Shown in pieces: positions 41,765-50,638 of a stretch of 64,000 bases of DNA; position 1 is the stretch's first letter; each line of letters starts with the position of its first letter. A program made the position numbers and the translations under genes. A model generated the notes under the pieces. The model was not told the origin of the DNA, made no database searches, and saw only the letters and a program-made list of their open reading frames with translations. Source of the DNA: Fibrobacterota bacterium (lineage in GTDB: Bacteria; Fibrobacterota; Fibrobacteria; UBA5070); the NCBI GenBank assembly GCA_016715065.1, contig JADKBN010000004.1:124001-188000 (forward strand), written 5' to 3'.

Positions 41765-42382
41765 GTGAAATTCGCAGCCTTCCTGCTTGCCGCCGCCGCC
41801 GCACTCCAGGCCGGGGAACCGGGGTTGGTCGTCATGGACTTCCAGGGCCGGGGGATCCTCGACAAAGCCGTGCTGCGCCAATTGTGGGATCGCACTTGGG
41901 ACATCGCTTCGCAGTACCCCTCGGTGAAGGTCGTTTCCATGCAGGAGACCCGCCAACGGCTGTTCGACCAGAACGTGTTGGTTCCAACCTCGTGCACCGA
42001 CATCTGCTTCCAGCGGATCTCCACCAAAATGAACGCATCCGAGCTTTTGATCCCGTCGGTGGAAAAAACCGGCGACCAGCTCAAATTCAATTTCGTGTTG
42101 GTGAAAGGCTCTTCCGGCAAGCGGATCAAGGACATCACCGTGTGGTCGGATGGGCGAGTGGACCGGGCCATCGCCGCTGGAGTGATCGGCGTGATGGGCG
42201 ACGCGGGTAGCGGGTCGTCGGGAAGCCTCGGATCCGGCTTTTGGAAGGCGCTGGCCACGGTTGGTCTCGCTGCCAGTGCCAATGCCGTCCTGGGGATCAC
42301 TCAGGACCGGGCCGTTGTGATCCGAGCTCCGAAAAAAGCCACTTCCAATCCAGACCCAGAAACCATCGTGGCGGATAACTGA
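41765..42382 (+). CDS. Periplasmic protein with TolB_N/CsgG-like domain
   Basis: The start is taken at GTG 41765, eight bases after AAAGGG (an upstream GTG at 41756 overlaps that site). The 205-residue product has a signal peptide (about 1-17, ALQAGE). It then shows LVVMDFQGRGILDKAVLRQLWDRTWDIASQYPSVKVVSMQETRQRLF followed by SCTDICFQRISTKMNASELLIPSVEKTGDQLKFNFVLV. This is the pattern of the TolB-N/FlgT-like beta-alpha domain that often includes a C-x-x-x-C pair. A hydrophobic Gly/Ser-rich segment (about 140-185) may associate with membrane. The gene lies 74 bases before clpV. Confidence 0.55.
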   Translation: MKFAAFLLAAAAALQAGEPGLVVMDFQGRGILDKAVLRQLWDRTWDIASQYPSVKVVSMQETRQRLFDQNVLVPTSCTDICFQRISTKMNASELLIPSVEKTGDQLKFNFVLVKGSSGKRIKDITVWSDGRVDRAIAAGVIGVMGDAGSGSSGSLGSGFWKALATVGLAASANAVLGITQDRAVVIRAPKKATSNPDPETIVADN

Positions 42383-42456
42383 CGCGCCAGGGAGGCTCGG
42401 CCTCTTAGCTGTGCTTTCGAGCTGATTCAATTCCAACGATTTCCCACAGGACGAAC

Positions 42457-45117
42457 ATGATCGCCAAAGACCTCCGCAAACTCCTGTCGCGCCTCAACCC
42501 CGCCTGCACCCGGTTTCTGGAAGGGGCCGTCGGCGCTTGTGTCGCCCGCACGCACTACGAGGCGACTCCGGTCCATCTGTTGGCGCAGATCGTGGAAGAC
42601 GAACAAGGCGACATGGCCTCCATCCTGGAAATCTGCCAGCTCGAGCGGAACATGTTGCGGGGCCTGTTGCAGGAAGAGCTGCGTGGCCACAAAACCGGAA
42701 ACACCGCGCGGCCGGTCTTCTCGCCTGCCCTGATCGAGCTTTTGGAGCGAGCCTGGGCGGAATCCTCCTTGAACCTGGGCCAAGACGCCATCCGGTCGGC
42801 CGCCATCGTGATGGCCATGTCCGAGACCCTCCACCAGTTGGGACCGGATCTGCAGGATTTCTTCCGCAGTTCGCTTCGTTCGGAAAAGATCCGCGACAAT
42901 TTCGAGAAGGTCATCGTCCAGAAAAGCGCCGAGTCCAAGACCATGCCCGCCCCCAAGGCGGGCGCGGGGGGCAAGGAAGAGGGCGGTGCGCTGGACAAGT
43001 TCACCGTGGACTTCACCGAGATGGCCCGCAAGGGAAAGATCGACCCCATCTTCGGGCGTGATGACGAAATCCGTCAGGCGATCGACATCCTTTCGCGCCG
43101 CCGCAAGAACAATCCCATCTTCATCGGCGAGGCCGGTGTGGGCAAGACCGCGGTGGTGGAAGGCTTGGCCCTCAAGATCGCCCAGGGCGAAGTCCCCGAC
43201 GTGATCAAGGGCGTGCGACTGCTGTCGTTGGATCTGGGGCTTCTGTCTGCCGGCGCCGGTGTGCGCGGCGAATTCGAGAACCGTCTCAAGAGCGTGATCC
43301 GGGAAGTCAAGGAATCCTCCACGCCCGTCATCTTGTTCATCGACGAGGCCCATACCCTGATCGGCGCCGGTGGCGAAGCCGGCAAGTCCGATGCGGCCAA
43401 CCTCCTCAAGCCGGAACTGGCCCGCGGCGAAATGAAGTGCATCGCGGCCACCACGTTCACGGAATTTCGCAAGTACCTGGAAAAGGACCCGGCCATCGCC
43501 CGTCGGTTCCAGCAGGTGGTGATCCCCGAGCCGGATCCCACCGTGGCGGCCACCATGCTGCGCGGTCTGCGCGAGAAGTACGAGTCCTTCCACAAGGTCC
43601 GCATCTCCCACGAGGCCGTGGAAGCCGCTTGCGACCTGTCCAACCGTTTCATCGCGGGTCGCCAGTTGCCGGACAAGGCGGTAGACCTGTTGGACACCGC
43701 CGCCGCCCGGGTGCGTATGGGTCTGACCACGCGGCCTGCCGAACTGGTCCGCATGGACATGGAAATCCTGGACATCAAGTCCGAACTGGATTCGCTCGAC
43801 CACGACGAGAACCTCAAGCCGGGCGTGGTGGACGTGGTCCGCAAGACCCTGCTCCACGAGCGTCTCCAGGCAGTGCAGGCGAAGGTGGTGGAGGTCGAAG
43901 CCAAGTGGAAGGTCGAACTGGCCAAGGTCCACGAGATCCTCAATGCACCGACGGATATCGCCTTGGATGCCCGCCAGAAGCTTTGGGATGAACTGGGCGC
44001 GATGCAAGGCGACAAGCCCTTGGTGCACGTGTATGTCACGAGCGCGGTGCTTTCGCAGGTGATCGAAGAATGGACCGGCATCCCTGCCGGCAACATGATG
44101 CGCGACGAAGCCAAGTTGCTTCTGGAAATGGATTCCATCATCAATTCGCGCGTGATCGGCCAGCCCTGGGGCGTACGGGAATTGACGCAGACCATCCGCT
44201 CCGCGCGCATGGGACTCACGCGCCCCGAAACCCCGAAGGGCGTTTTCCTGATCACCGGCCCCAGCGGTGTGGGCAAGACCGAGGTCGCCAAGGCGATCGC
44301 GGATCTGCTCTACGGTGGCGAACGCTCCGTGGTCACGCTTTCCATGTCCGAGTACCAGGATTCCATCTCCGTGACCGCGCTCAAAGGAGCGAGCGCAGGC
44401 TATGTGGGCTACGGCGACGGTGGCGTGCTGACCGAAGGCGTGCGCAAGAATCCCTACACCGTGGTGATCCTCGACGAGATCGAAAAGGCCCACAAGGACG
44501 TATTGAACCTGTTCTACCAGGTATTCGATCAGGGCGTGATCCGCGACGGCGAAGGGCGCGACATCAGTTTCCGCAACACCGTGATCATCATGACCTCAAA
44601 CCTGGGCACGGACACCATCGTGCGGATGGCCACGGACGCGGAAAACCAGTTCGCCTACGAGGAATACACAGAGGCCATCACTCCGGAGCTCACCGAGCAC
44701 TTCATGCCCGCCCTGCTGGCCCGTTGCAAGGTCATTCCGTTCCTTCCGCTGGGCGCCGATTCGCTGCGTCGCATCGTTGGACAGAAATTGGACAAGGTCG
44801 CGCATCGTCTGGCCGACCAGCACGGCGTGCAGATGGCCTGCTCCGAGCAGCTTCTGGACCACATCGTGGAACAATGCAATCTGGTGCAGTCCGGCGCGCG
44901 ATTGCTGGACTCCTTGCTCGATCGCGACATCCTGCCGGGCGTGTCCGCCCTGCTTTTGGAACGGGTCGCGGAAGGAACTCCAGGCAATCGCATCGCGATC
45001 GGCCTGGGCGACGACGGCAAGCCGTTCTTCCGCCTCGACGATGCCAACGCCCCCACCCCCCCCGAGGAGGAATCCGTCCCCGCGGAAACCTCCCCCGTTG
45101 CAACCCCGAATCCCTAA
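42457..45117 (+). CDS. clpV: Type VI secretion sheath disassembly ATPase ClpV (TssH)
   Basis: ClpV recycles the contracted TssB/TssC sheath. The 886 residues contain the N-terminal Clp repeat domain (residues 1-150: LLSRLNPACTRFLEGAVGACVARTHYEATPVHLL). The first AAA+ domain has Walker A GEAGVGKT (224-231) and the sequence LFIDEAHTLIGAGG. The second has GPSGVGKTEVAKAIADLLYGG and LDEIEKAHKDVLNLFYQVFDQG. ClpV-type features are the sequence IPAGNMMRDEAKLLLEMD and the short D2. The C-terminus carries a Pro/Glu-rich tail. vgrG follows after 15 bases. The plus-strand position mirrors the minus-strand structural genes. Confidence 0.95.
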   Translation: MIAKDLRKLLSRLNPACTRFLEGAVGACVARTHYEATPVHLLAQIVEDEQGDMASILEICQLERNMLRGLLQEELRGHKTGNTARPVFSPALIELLERAWAESSLNLGQDAIRSAAIVMAMSETLHQLGPDLQDFFRSSLRSEKIRDNFEKVIVQKSAESKTMPAPKAGAGGKEEGGALDKFTVDFTEMARKGKIDPIFGRDDEIRQAIDILSRRRKNNPIFIGEAGVGKTAVVEGLALKIAQGEVPDVIKGVRLLSLDLGLLSAGAGVRGEFENRLKSVIREVKESSTPVILFIDEAHTLIGAGGEAGKSDAANLLKPELARGEMKCIAATTFTEFRKYLEKDPAIARRFQQVVIPEPDPTVAATMLRGLREKYESFHKVRISHEAVEAACDLSNRFIAGRQLPDKAVDLLDTAAARVRMGLTTRPAELVRMDMEILDIKSELDSLDHDENLKPGVVDVVRKTLLHERLQAVQAKVVEVEAKWKVELAKVHEILNAPTDIALDARQKLWDELGAMQGDKPLVHVYVTSAVLSQVIEEWTGIPAGNMMRDEAKLLLEMDSIINSRVIGQPWGVRELTQTIRSARMGLTRPETPKGVFLITGPSGVGKTEVAKAIADLLYGGERSVVTLSMSEYQDSISVTALKGASAGYVGYGDGGVLTEGVRKNPYTVVILDEIEKAHKDVLNLFYQVFDQGVIRDGEGRDISFRNTVIIMTSNLGTDTIVRMATDAENQFAYEEYTEAITPELTEHFMPALLARCKVIPFLPLGADSLRRIVGQKLDKVAHRLADQHGVQMACSEQLLDHIVEQCNLVQSGARLLDSLLDRDILPGVSALLLERVAEGTPGNRIAIGLGDDGKPFFRLDDANAPTPPEEESVPAETSPVATPNP

Positions 45118-45132
45118 CCGGAGGATCCCCGC

Positions 45133-47304
45133 ATGGCACTAGCAAACACCACCATCTACACGTTCGAAGTCCAAGGCCTGGACGCGGCCTTCGGCGTGTT
45201 GCGGTTTTCGGCGATCGAATCCGTGTCCGCCGCGACCCAGATCAAGATCCTGGCCATCTCCAAGACCCTCGGTGTAGCCCACGAAGACATCGTCGGCCAG
45301 GAGGCGATGCTCAAGATCTACGTCAACGGCGAGCATCTCCTGCGCGGTGTGGTGGTGGAATGCCACGAAGAGCCATTCGACGCGATGACCAGCCGCTACG
45401 AGATCACCTTGGCCAGCCGCGTGGCGCTTTTGGGCTATTCCCAGCACAACCGGGTCTTCCAGAACAAGACCGCGCCGGAAATCATGAAGGAAGTGCTGAA
45501 AGCCGCCAAGATCGAGGGGAATTTCCTGGTCGAAAAAATGACGGAATCCTACCCCAAGCGCGAGTTGCACGTCCAGTACAACGAATCGGATCTGGTGTTT
45601 CTCAAGCGCACTGCCCATTCCGCGGGGATCTTCTTCTTCGACCGGGTGGAGGGCGAAGATGTGAAGCTCGTGCTTGCCGACAAGAACGACGCGTTCTTTC
45701 CGTCCGAGCAAGCCGATGCCATGGCCTACCGCCCCGGAGCGGGGTTGGTGGAAAGTGATTTTGATGCGCTCTATTCGGTCCGTCGCTCCCACGCCATGCA
45801 TCGTGGCGCCGTCAAACTTTCCGGTTACGACTACCAAAAGCCTGGCGCCATCCAAAGAGGCGAGGCCAAGGCGGACGGGCAAGGGGAATGGGTCCGCCAC
45901 GAGGTGGACCTGGAAAAGCCCGGCGACCTCAATCGCATCGCCAAGCACATGTCGGAATCGGAATCCTGCGCGCGCAACCGGCTCAGTTGCACCACCCACA
46001 ACCCGATGCTGCGGGTGGGAACGAAGTTCTCCATCGACGAGCAGAAGGACGCCTCCAAGGAAAAACGCGGCAACTGGGGTTTGACGGGCGAATACATCAT
46101 CGTCGAAGTCAAGCATGCCGGGTCGCAGGAAGGGTCGCTCCTGGGCAACGGGGAGGACTCCCACTACAGCAACACCGTGGTGTTCCAACCTTCCGGAGTC
46201 AATTTCCGTCAGAGCCCCTGGGAGGAACGCACCCGCGTGCCCGGAGTCCTGGTGGTCAAGACCGACGGACCCAAGGACGGCGAATACGCCCACCTGGACG
46301 ACGCTGGCCGCTACCGCGCGCGGTTCCCCTTCGATGCCGGCGATGCCAAGGAAGGCCAAGCCACGCCTCCGGTGCGGCTGGCCCAGCCCTACTCCGGTCC
46401 CGGCTACGGCATGCACATGCCTTTGCACGCGGGGACGGATCTTGTCATCGCCTTCGAGGATGGCGACATCGACAAGCCGATCGCGATCGGCACGCTGCCC
46501 AACCCCTCCAACAAGAGCCCCGTCAGCTCGGGCAACAAGAGCCAGTCCGTGGTCAAGACCGCCACGGGAAACATCCTCACCCTGGACGACCAGAAGGACA
46601 AGACCCGCATCCACATCCAATCTTCGGGAGGCCGCAAGATCTCCCTCGAAGACGAGGCAGGCGTGGCGGGAATGCTTCTGGAGACGGTCAACAAACACCG
46701 GCTGCACCTGGACGACAAGGGCGACACCCTGGAACTGTCCGTTTCCGACGGCAAACACAAGTTCCGCATCGAATCCAAGAAGGGCATCGCCACCCTCCAG
46801 ACGGATTCCGGCCACATCGTCACCCTCAGCGACGACAAGAAGGTGGTGTCCATCCAGACCGCCGGCGGCCATCTGCTGAAGATGGACGACGACGGCAAGA
46901 TGATCACCCTCCAGGATGGCAACAAGAAGAACATCATCCAGCTGGACATGGGCGGCAACAAGCTGATCCTCAAGACCGAGGGCGACCTGGAGATCACCGC
47001 CAAGGGCTCCATGAAGGTCAAGGCCAAGGACATCACGATGCAAGCCGATTCCGGTGCCATCAGCATGAAGGCGGCCGCGGGCGACATCAAGCAGGAAGCC
47101 ATGAACATCAACCTCAAGGCCCAGCAGAAGATCGCGGCCGAAGCCACCATGGATGCCGGCATCAAGGGATTGAACGTCAAACTGGAGGGCACGGTCAACG
47201 TGGAATCCAAGGCTGGCCTCATCAACAAGATGACCGGTGTCAACACGAACGTGGAGGCCACGGTTTTGAACACCGTCAAAGGCGCGGTCGTCATGATCAA
47301 CTGA
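45133..47304 (+). CDS. vgrG: Type VI secretion spike protein VgrG (TssI)
   Basis: VgrG trimers cap the Hcp tube and puncture the target. The 723-residue product carries the gp27-like N-terminus (VQGLDAAFGVLRFSAIESVS, AMLKIYVNGEHLLRGVVVEC), the phage-late-D region LVFLKRTAHSAGIFFFDRVEGEDVKLVLADK, the OB fold VLVVKTDGPKDGEYAHLDDAGRYRARFPFD, and a long C-terminal needle of repeated short strands (DSGAISMKAAAGDIKQEAM and others) typical of DUF2345-like beta-prism. There is no extra effector domain at the end (TVKGAVVMIN), so cargo is probably carried by separate proteins. A PAAR tip gene was not found nearby. Confidence 0.93.
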   Translation: MALANTTIYTFEVQGLDAAFGVLRFSAIESVSAATQIKILAISKTLGVAHEDIVGQEAMLKIYVNGEHLLRGVVVECHEEPFDAMTSRYEITLASRVALLGYSQHNRVFQNKTAPEIMKEVLKAAKIEGNFLVEKMTESYPKRELHVQYNESDLVFLKRTAHSAGIFFFDRVEGEDVKLVLADKNDAFFPSEQADAMAYRPGAGLVESDFDALYSVRRSHAMHRGAVKLSGYDYQKPGAIQRGEAKADGQGEWVRHEVDLEKPGDLNRIAKHMSESESCARNRLSCTTHNPMLRVGTKFSIDEQKDASKEKRGNWGLTGEYIIVEVKHAGSQEGSLLGNGEDSHYSNTVVFQPSGVNFRQSPWEERTRVPGVLVVKTDGPKDGEYAHLDDAGRYRARFPFDAGDAKEGQATPPVRLAQPYSGPGYGMHMPLHAGTDLVIAFEDGDIDKPIAIGTLPNPSNKSPVSSGNKSQSVVKTATGNILTLDDQKDKTRIHIQSSGGRKISLEDEAGVAGMLLETVNKHRLHLDDKGDTLELSVSDGKHKFRIESKKGIATLQTDSGHIVTLSDDKKVVSIQTAGGHLLKMDDDGKMITLQDGNKKNIIQLDMGGNKLILKTEGDLEITAKGSMKVKAKDITMQADSGAISMKAAAGDIKQEAMNINLKAQQKIAAEATMDAGIKGLNVKLEGTVNVESKAGLINKMTGVNTNVEATVLNTVKGAVVMIN

Positions 47305-47403
47305 GATCATTTGTCGGTTTGGCGCCATTGCACTGGACAATCGCGCCAAACTGCGTAGATTCCCCTTTACTTCACCACCTACCGTCCAACGGGACCCCCA
47401 CCC

Positions 47404-47805
47404 ATGAAGATTCCCTTTTTCGCGACGATCTTCCTTTCCCTCACCACACTATTCGCTGGTCCACCTGCGGCATCCATGCGCTTGGAAGTCAAGTGCCCCG
47501 AGTGCCCGGATAGCGGCCGTGCTCTCCTGGAGGCCTACCGCACCGCACTCCCGGTGGCGGGTTTCGAAGTGGTGGACACTGCCGCCAAGGCGCCATCGCT
47601 TCGCGTGTATGCCTACCCGGAAGGAAAATCCTGGTTTTTGGCGCCCAGCCTTTCCAGTCCTCGCGGCACCGTGATCTCGGTTTCGCGCGATGAATTCTCT
47701 TCGCTCACCGAACTTTTGGCCGCCGGAGTGGATTCTTCCGTCACTCTCGCACGGCGCACGGTCAACGAAGCCGTTCTTCGATCGAAGGACGCCAAGCCGA
47801 AGTGA
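47404..47805 (+). CDS. Secreted hypothetical protein downstream of vgrG
   Basis: This 133-residue protein has a signal peptide (residues 1-18) and a compact mature domain with two cysteines spaced C-x-x-C (CPEC). Short strands and helices alternate, and several segments (LEAYRTALPVAGFEVVDT, LAAGVDSSVTLARRT) resemble the fold inferred for the other small exported proteins of the cluster, though similarity cannot be measured here. It lies 99 bases after vgrG behind a hairpin (GTTTGGCGC/GCGCCAAAC, 47317-47351). An effector, immunity or accessory role is possible but unproven. Confidence 0.5.
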   Translation: MKIPFFATIFLSLTTLFAGPPAASMRLEVKCPECPDSGRALLEAYRTALPVAGFEVVDTAAKAPSLRVYAYPEGKSWFLAPSLSSPRGTVISVSRDEFSSLTELLAAGVDSSVTLARRTVNEAVLRSKDAKPK

Positions 47806-47830
47806 GGTGGATGGGGGTATCTTTGCGAGC

Positions 47831-48364
47831 ATGAAAGGCTCCCAATCATCCAATCCTCTGTGTTTGCCCATTCTTCGGTGGGTTCGCTCCAAGACGGACA
47901 TCGACCTTCGGTTTTCTTCGCAGGATGTCCCGGAGTTGATCGAAGCCGAGGTTGTCGGCGAGGTGCACCTGAAGGGTGTCGCCGACACCGGGGCGAGGGA
48001 AACCGTGGTCAAGTTCGAGTTGCAGTGCCAGACGCAGGAGCTGTGCGGCCGCAGTCTGGAGCCATTCGAGCATGGGCTTTCCGCTTCCTTCCAACTTTTG
48101 TTGCGCCGCTCGGCGACTTGCCAGGAGGTGGAATGGAGCGACGAAAGCGAAGAGATTTTCGAGGCCACGATTCCGGAAGACCTCCGGGAACTGGACATCG
48201 CCGAAATCGTTCGCCAAGTCGTGGAACTGGAGCGTCCCTTGGTGCCGGTCAAGCCGGGAGTCGCGCTTCCGGAAGGAGTGCTTCCCGAAGAAATTCCCGA
48301 CGAGGAGCCTCCTGTCGATCCGCGTTGGGCCAAACTCGCAGGCCTCAAGGACAAGCTCTCCTGA
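47831..48364 (+). CDS. YceD/DUF177 family protein
   Basis: DUF177 (YceD) proteins are involved in 23S rRNA accumulation and are usually co-transcribed with rpmF. The 177-residue product (ATG 47831) has the family pattern: a polar N-terminus, LQCQTQELCGRSLEPFEHGLSASFQLL (C-G-R-S-L in place of C-x-R), an acidic stretch with EIFEATIPEDLRELDIAEIVRQVVELERPLVPVKPG, and the final DPRWAKLAGLKDKLS. The CxGLC cysteine cluster is missing, as in several divergent members. rpmF is not adjacent; the next gene is a glycosyltransferase, spaced by 50 bases. Confidence 0.7.
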   Translation: MKGSQSSNPLCLPILRWVRSKTDIDLRFSSQDVPELIEAEVVGEVHLKGVADTGARETVVKFELQCQTQELCGRSLEPFEHGLSASFQLLLRRSATCQEVEWSDESEEIFEATIPEDLRELDIAEIVRQVVELERPLVPVKPGVALPEGVLPEEIPDEEPPVDPRWAKLAGLKDKLS

Positions 48365-48413
48365 GCCTTCTCGCCGACATTCCCGTCGCAGTCTTCGTCT
48401 TTGCGGCTGTCCG

Positions 48414-49562
48414 GTGATCGGTCACTCCGCCTTCCTCGCGCCCTCTCTGGGTGTCGGGTTCGCCGCGTTCCATATCGCCTTCTTCCGGTGGCTCTGGCGC
48501 GGCCTGCACACGCAAGCCAAGCTCCACCCGGTGACCCAGGATGTCGTGGTGACCATTCTCGTGGCCGCCCGCAACGAAGCCGACAATCTGCAGAGGCTGT
48601 TGCCCGCGCTGCTGTCCCAAAAATGCGACAGAATTTGTCCCCAGATCGTGGTGATCGACGATCGCTCCACCGACGGCACCCCCCAGATTCTTTCCGCGTT
48701 CGCCGAGCGGATCGAGGTGGTGAGGGTGGACGAACTCCCGACCGGTCGTGCCCCAAAAAAGCATGCCCTGACCCAGGGATTGGCCAGGGCAAAGGGCGAA
48801 TTCGTGCTGCAGATCGATGCCGACAACTTGCCGGGGCCGATGTGGGCGTCCACCATGGTTTCGTACTTCGGTCCTCGAACCGGTGCGGTCTGCGGGCTGG
48901 TGTTCCATTCGGCCAAAAGCCACGGGGTCCCGGCTTGGTTTCATGGGATCTGGGCCTTGGAAGCCACAGGTTGGGCTGCTGTCCAGGCGTCCGCCATCGG
49001 CGCGGGAATGCCGATCTCGGCCAACGGGGGAAATCTCGCCTATCGTCGGAAGGCATTCGACTCGGTCCGCGGATTTTCCGGTCATCTGGGGGTGGTTTCC
49101 GGAGATGACGACTTTTTGGTCCAATCGCTCTCGGATTCCGGCCAGTGGGAAGTGGTTTCCGGCGACCACCCGGACGCCCTCGTGGAAACAGCTCCCCCCG
49201 GCTCTTGGAAAGAGGTTTGGGAGCAACGCAAGCGCTGGGGATCCAAATGCGTCCGGTACGACCCTAAACGAGTGGGGCTGCTTTCCGTGGTGTACGGCAG
49301 CTACGTCTGGATCGTCGTCAGTTTGGTTTTGGGATTGTGGAGCCCTTGGGCCGCCATCGGTGGCGCAGCCACACTGGCCATCGTGCTTGCCGAAGCCTTC
49401 CTCCTCACCCTCCGGATGGCCCGCAAGACGACCCGCGCCAATCTGCTGGTGTGGTTCCCGTTGGCCATGGCCGTACAGATCCCGCTGGTGCTCCTGGCGA
49501 CTCTGATGGGAACCTTCGGTCGATTCCTCTGGAAAGGCCAGCAGGTCGGAGCGAAGGCGTGA
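48414..49562 (+). CDS. GT2 membrane glycosyltransferase
   Basis: The GTG at 48414 is the first in-frame start with a plausible N-terminus; the 382-residue product has one N-terminal membrane segment and three near the C-terminus (about 285-370). The GT-A core reads TILVAARNEADNLQRLLPALL, VVIDDRSTDGT, QIDADNLPGPMW (DxD), GGNLAYRRKAFDSVRGFSG, GDDDFLVQSL, and ends with the Q-R-x-R-W-like EQRKRWGSK. This arrangement is that of processive or lipid-sugar GT2 enzymes acting on the cytoplasmic face. It overlaps the next gene by four bases (GTGA). The acceptor is unknown; the metallophosphoesterase partner hints at lipid or glycan processing. Confidence 0.82.
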   Translation: MIGHSAFLAPSLGVGFAAFHIAFFRWLWRGLHTQAKLHPVTQDVVVTILVAARNEADNLQRLLPALLSQKCDRICPQIVVIDDRSTDGTPQILSAFAERIEVVRVDELPTGRAPKKHALTQGLARAKGEFVLQIDADNLPGPMWASTMVSYFGPRTGAVCGLVFHSAKSHGVPAWFHGIWALEATGWAAVQASAIGAGMPISANGGNLAYRRKAFDSVRGFSGHLGVVSGDDDFLVQSLSDSGQWEVVSGDHPDALVETAPPGSWKEVWEQRKRWGSKCVRYDPKRVGLLSVVYGSYVWIVVSLVLGLWSPWAAIGGAATLAIVLAEAFLLTLRMARKTTRANLLVWFPLAMAVQIPLVLLATLMGTFGRFLWKGQQVGAKA

Positions 49563-50599
49563 TCGTCGCTTTGCGCATGGCGTTGGTGGGCGGATTCGTC
49601 TGGCTGATGCTCTTCAATCGCCTGTGCATGACAGATCCCGACGATCGCCGCAAGTTGCGACGCGGAGCTTGGATGTTGCTTGGTTTCGTGGCGATCCCGG
49701 TGGTCAGCGCGTTGGTTTGGACCAGCGCTTTGGACGGAGCGAGTTGGCTGTTGTTCATTCTTCTGGTTGGGTGGGAGGGAAACCGGCTGGCCAGGCAAGC
49801 CATCGGGTTCAGTTCGGCCCGATCCCAAGCCGTTGCCGTGGCAGGGAGCTCCAGCGGGATCGTCTGCACGGACTCCCTCCAGGTTCGTAGTTACCAATTC
49901 GCCGGAGTCGGAGCCCACCTGGATGGCTTGACGGTGGCGTTTGTTTCTGATTTCCATTGCAATGGCATGCCGTCCTGCGCTTGGTATGATCGGGTCTGGT
50001 CCACCATTTCCGGCATCGGTCCGGACCTGGTGCTGCTGGGGGGGGATTATCTGGATGCTCCGGAGGATGCCCCGTTGATGGAACGGGCGTTCCAGGGGGC
50101 AGCGAGACTTGCGCCCCAGCTGGGCATCCACGCCATCCTTGGCAATCACGACGAAGTCGCCCAGGCAGATGTGCGGCGGATCCTGCGCCGTTCGGGGGTT
50201 TCCATCCTGGACGACAAATGGGTGGCATTGCACCGGTCCGGCGGTCAAGTGGTCACTGTCCATGGCACAGCCAGCCCCTTCGTGGGGAGCCGCGATCCGT
50301 TGAGTGGAGCGCCGCCGGGAGGCGCCGACCTGTGCTTGACGCACACCCCTGACAACGCACCCTCGCTGGCCAGGCGGGGGAGCCGCTTCATTTTGGCCGG
50401 GCATACCCATGGAGGGCAGATCGGCTTTCCGCTCTTGGGAGCGCTTCTGACTCCCAGCAAGTATTCCAGGAAGTGGAGTTACGGGACCTTTCGGGTGGGG
50501 GAAAGCCACTTGGTGGTGTCGTCGGGGTTGGGGTGCGAAGGAATTCCCTTGCGGGTGCTGGTGCGCCCGGAGATCGTGGTTTTGCGCTTCCATTCCTGA
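49559..50599 (+). CDS. Membrane-anchored metallophosphoesterase (YkuE-like)
   Basis: The product (346 residues) starts at GTG 49559 in overlap with the glycosyltransferase stop; ATG 49577 is an alternative. Two membrane segments lie in the first 85 residues. The calcineurin-like fold follows: SDFHCNGMP (D-x-H), GGDYLDAPED, GNHDEVAQ and LAGHTHGGQIGFPL carry the dinuclear metal ligands. YkuE-type proteins dephosphorylate lipid or nucleotide pyrophosphate links; UDP-2,3-diacylglucosamine hydrolysis (LpxG) is one known function of the class. The tight coupling to a GT2 suggests a shared envelope pathway. Confidence 0.82.
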   Translation: MIVALRMALVGGFVWLMLFNRLCMTDPDDRRKLRRGAWMLLGFVAIPVVSALVWTSALDGASWLLFILLVGWEGNRLARQAIGFSSARSQAVAVAGSSSGIVCTDSLQVRSYQFAGVGAHLDGLTVAFVSDFHCNGMPSCAWYDRVWSTISGIGPDLVLLGGDYLDAPEDAPLMERAFQGAARLAPQLGIHAILGNHDEVAQADVRRILRRSGVSILDDKWVALHRSGGQVVTVHGTASPFVGSRDPLSGAPPGGADLCLTHTPDNAPSLARRGSRFILAGHTHGGQIGFPLLGALLTPSKYSRKWSYGTFRVGESHLVVSSGLGCEGIPLRVLVRPEIVVLRFHS

Positions 50600-50638
50600 C
50601 CTGCCATCCTCCCTTGCGAATGTGGTAGGATGAGGGCC

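Noticed and set aside
42427..47349. Long minus-strand frames opposite clpV and vgrG
   Set aside because: Antisense artefacts of GC-rich codon use; ClpV and VgrG are certain on the plus strand.
47404..47805. T6SS effector with immunity partner after vgrG
   Set aside because: Only one small exported protein is present, no toxin fold is recognisable and it has no adjacent partner.
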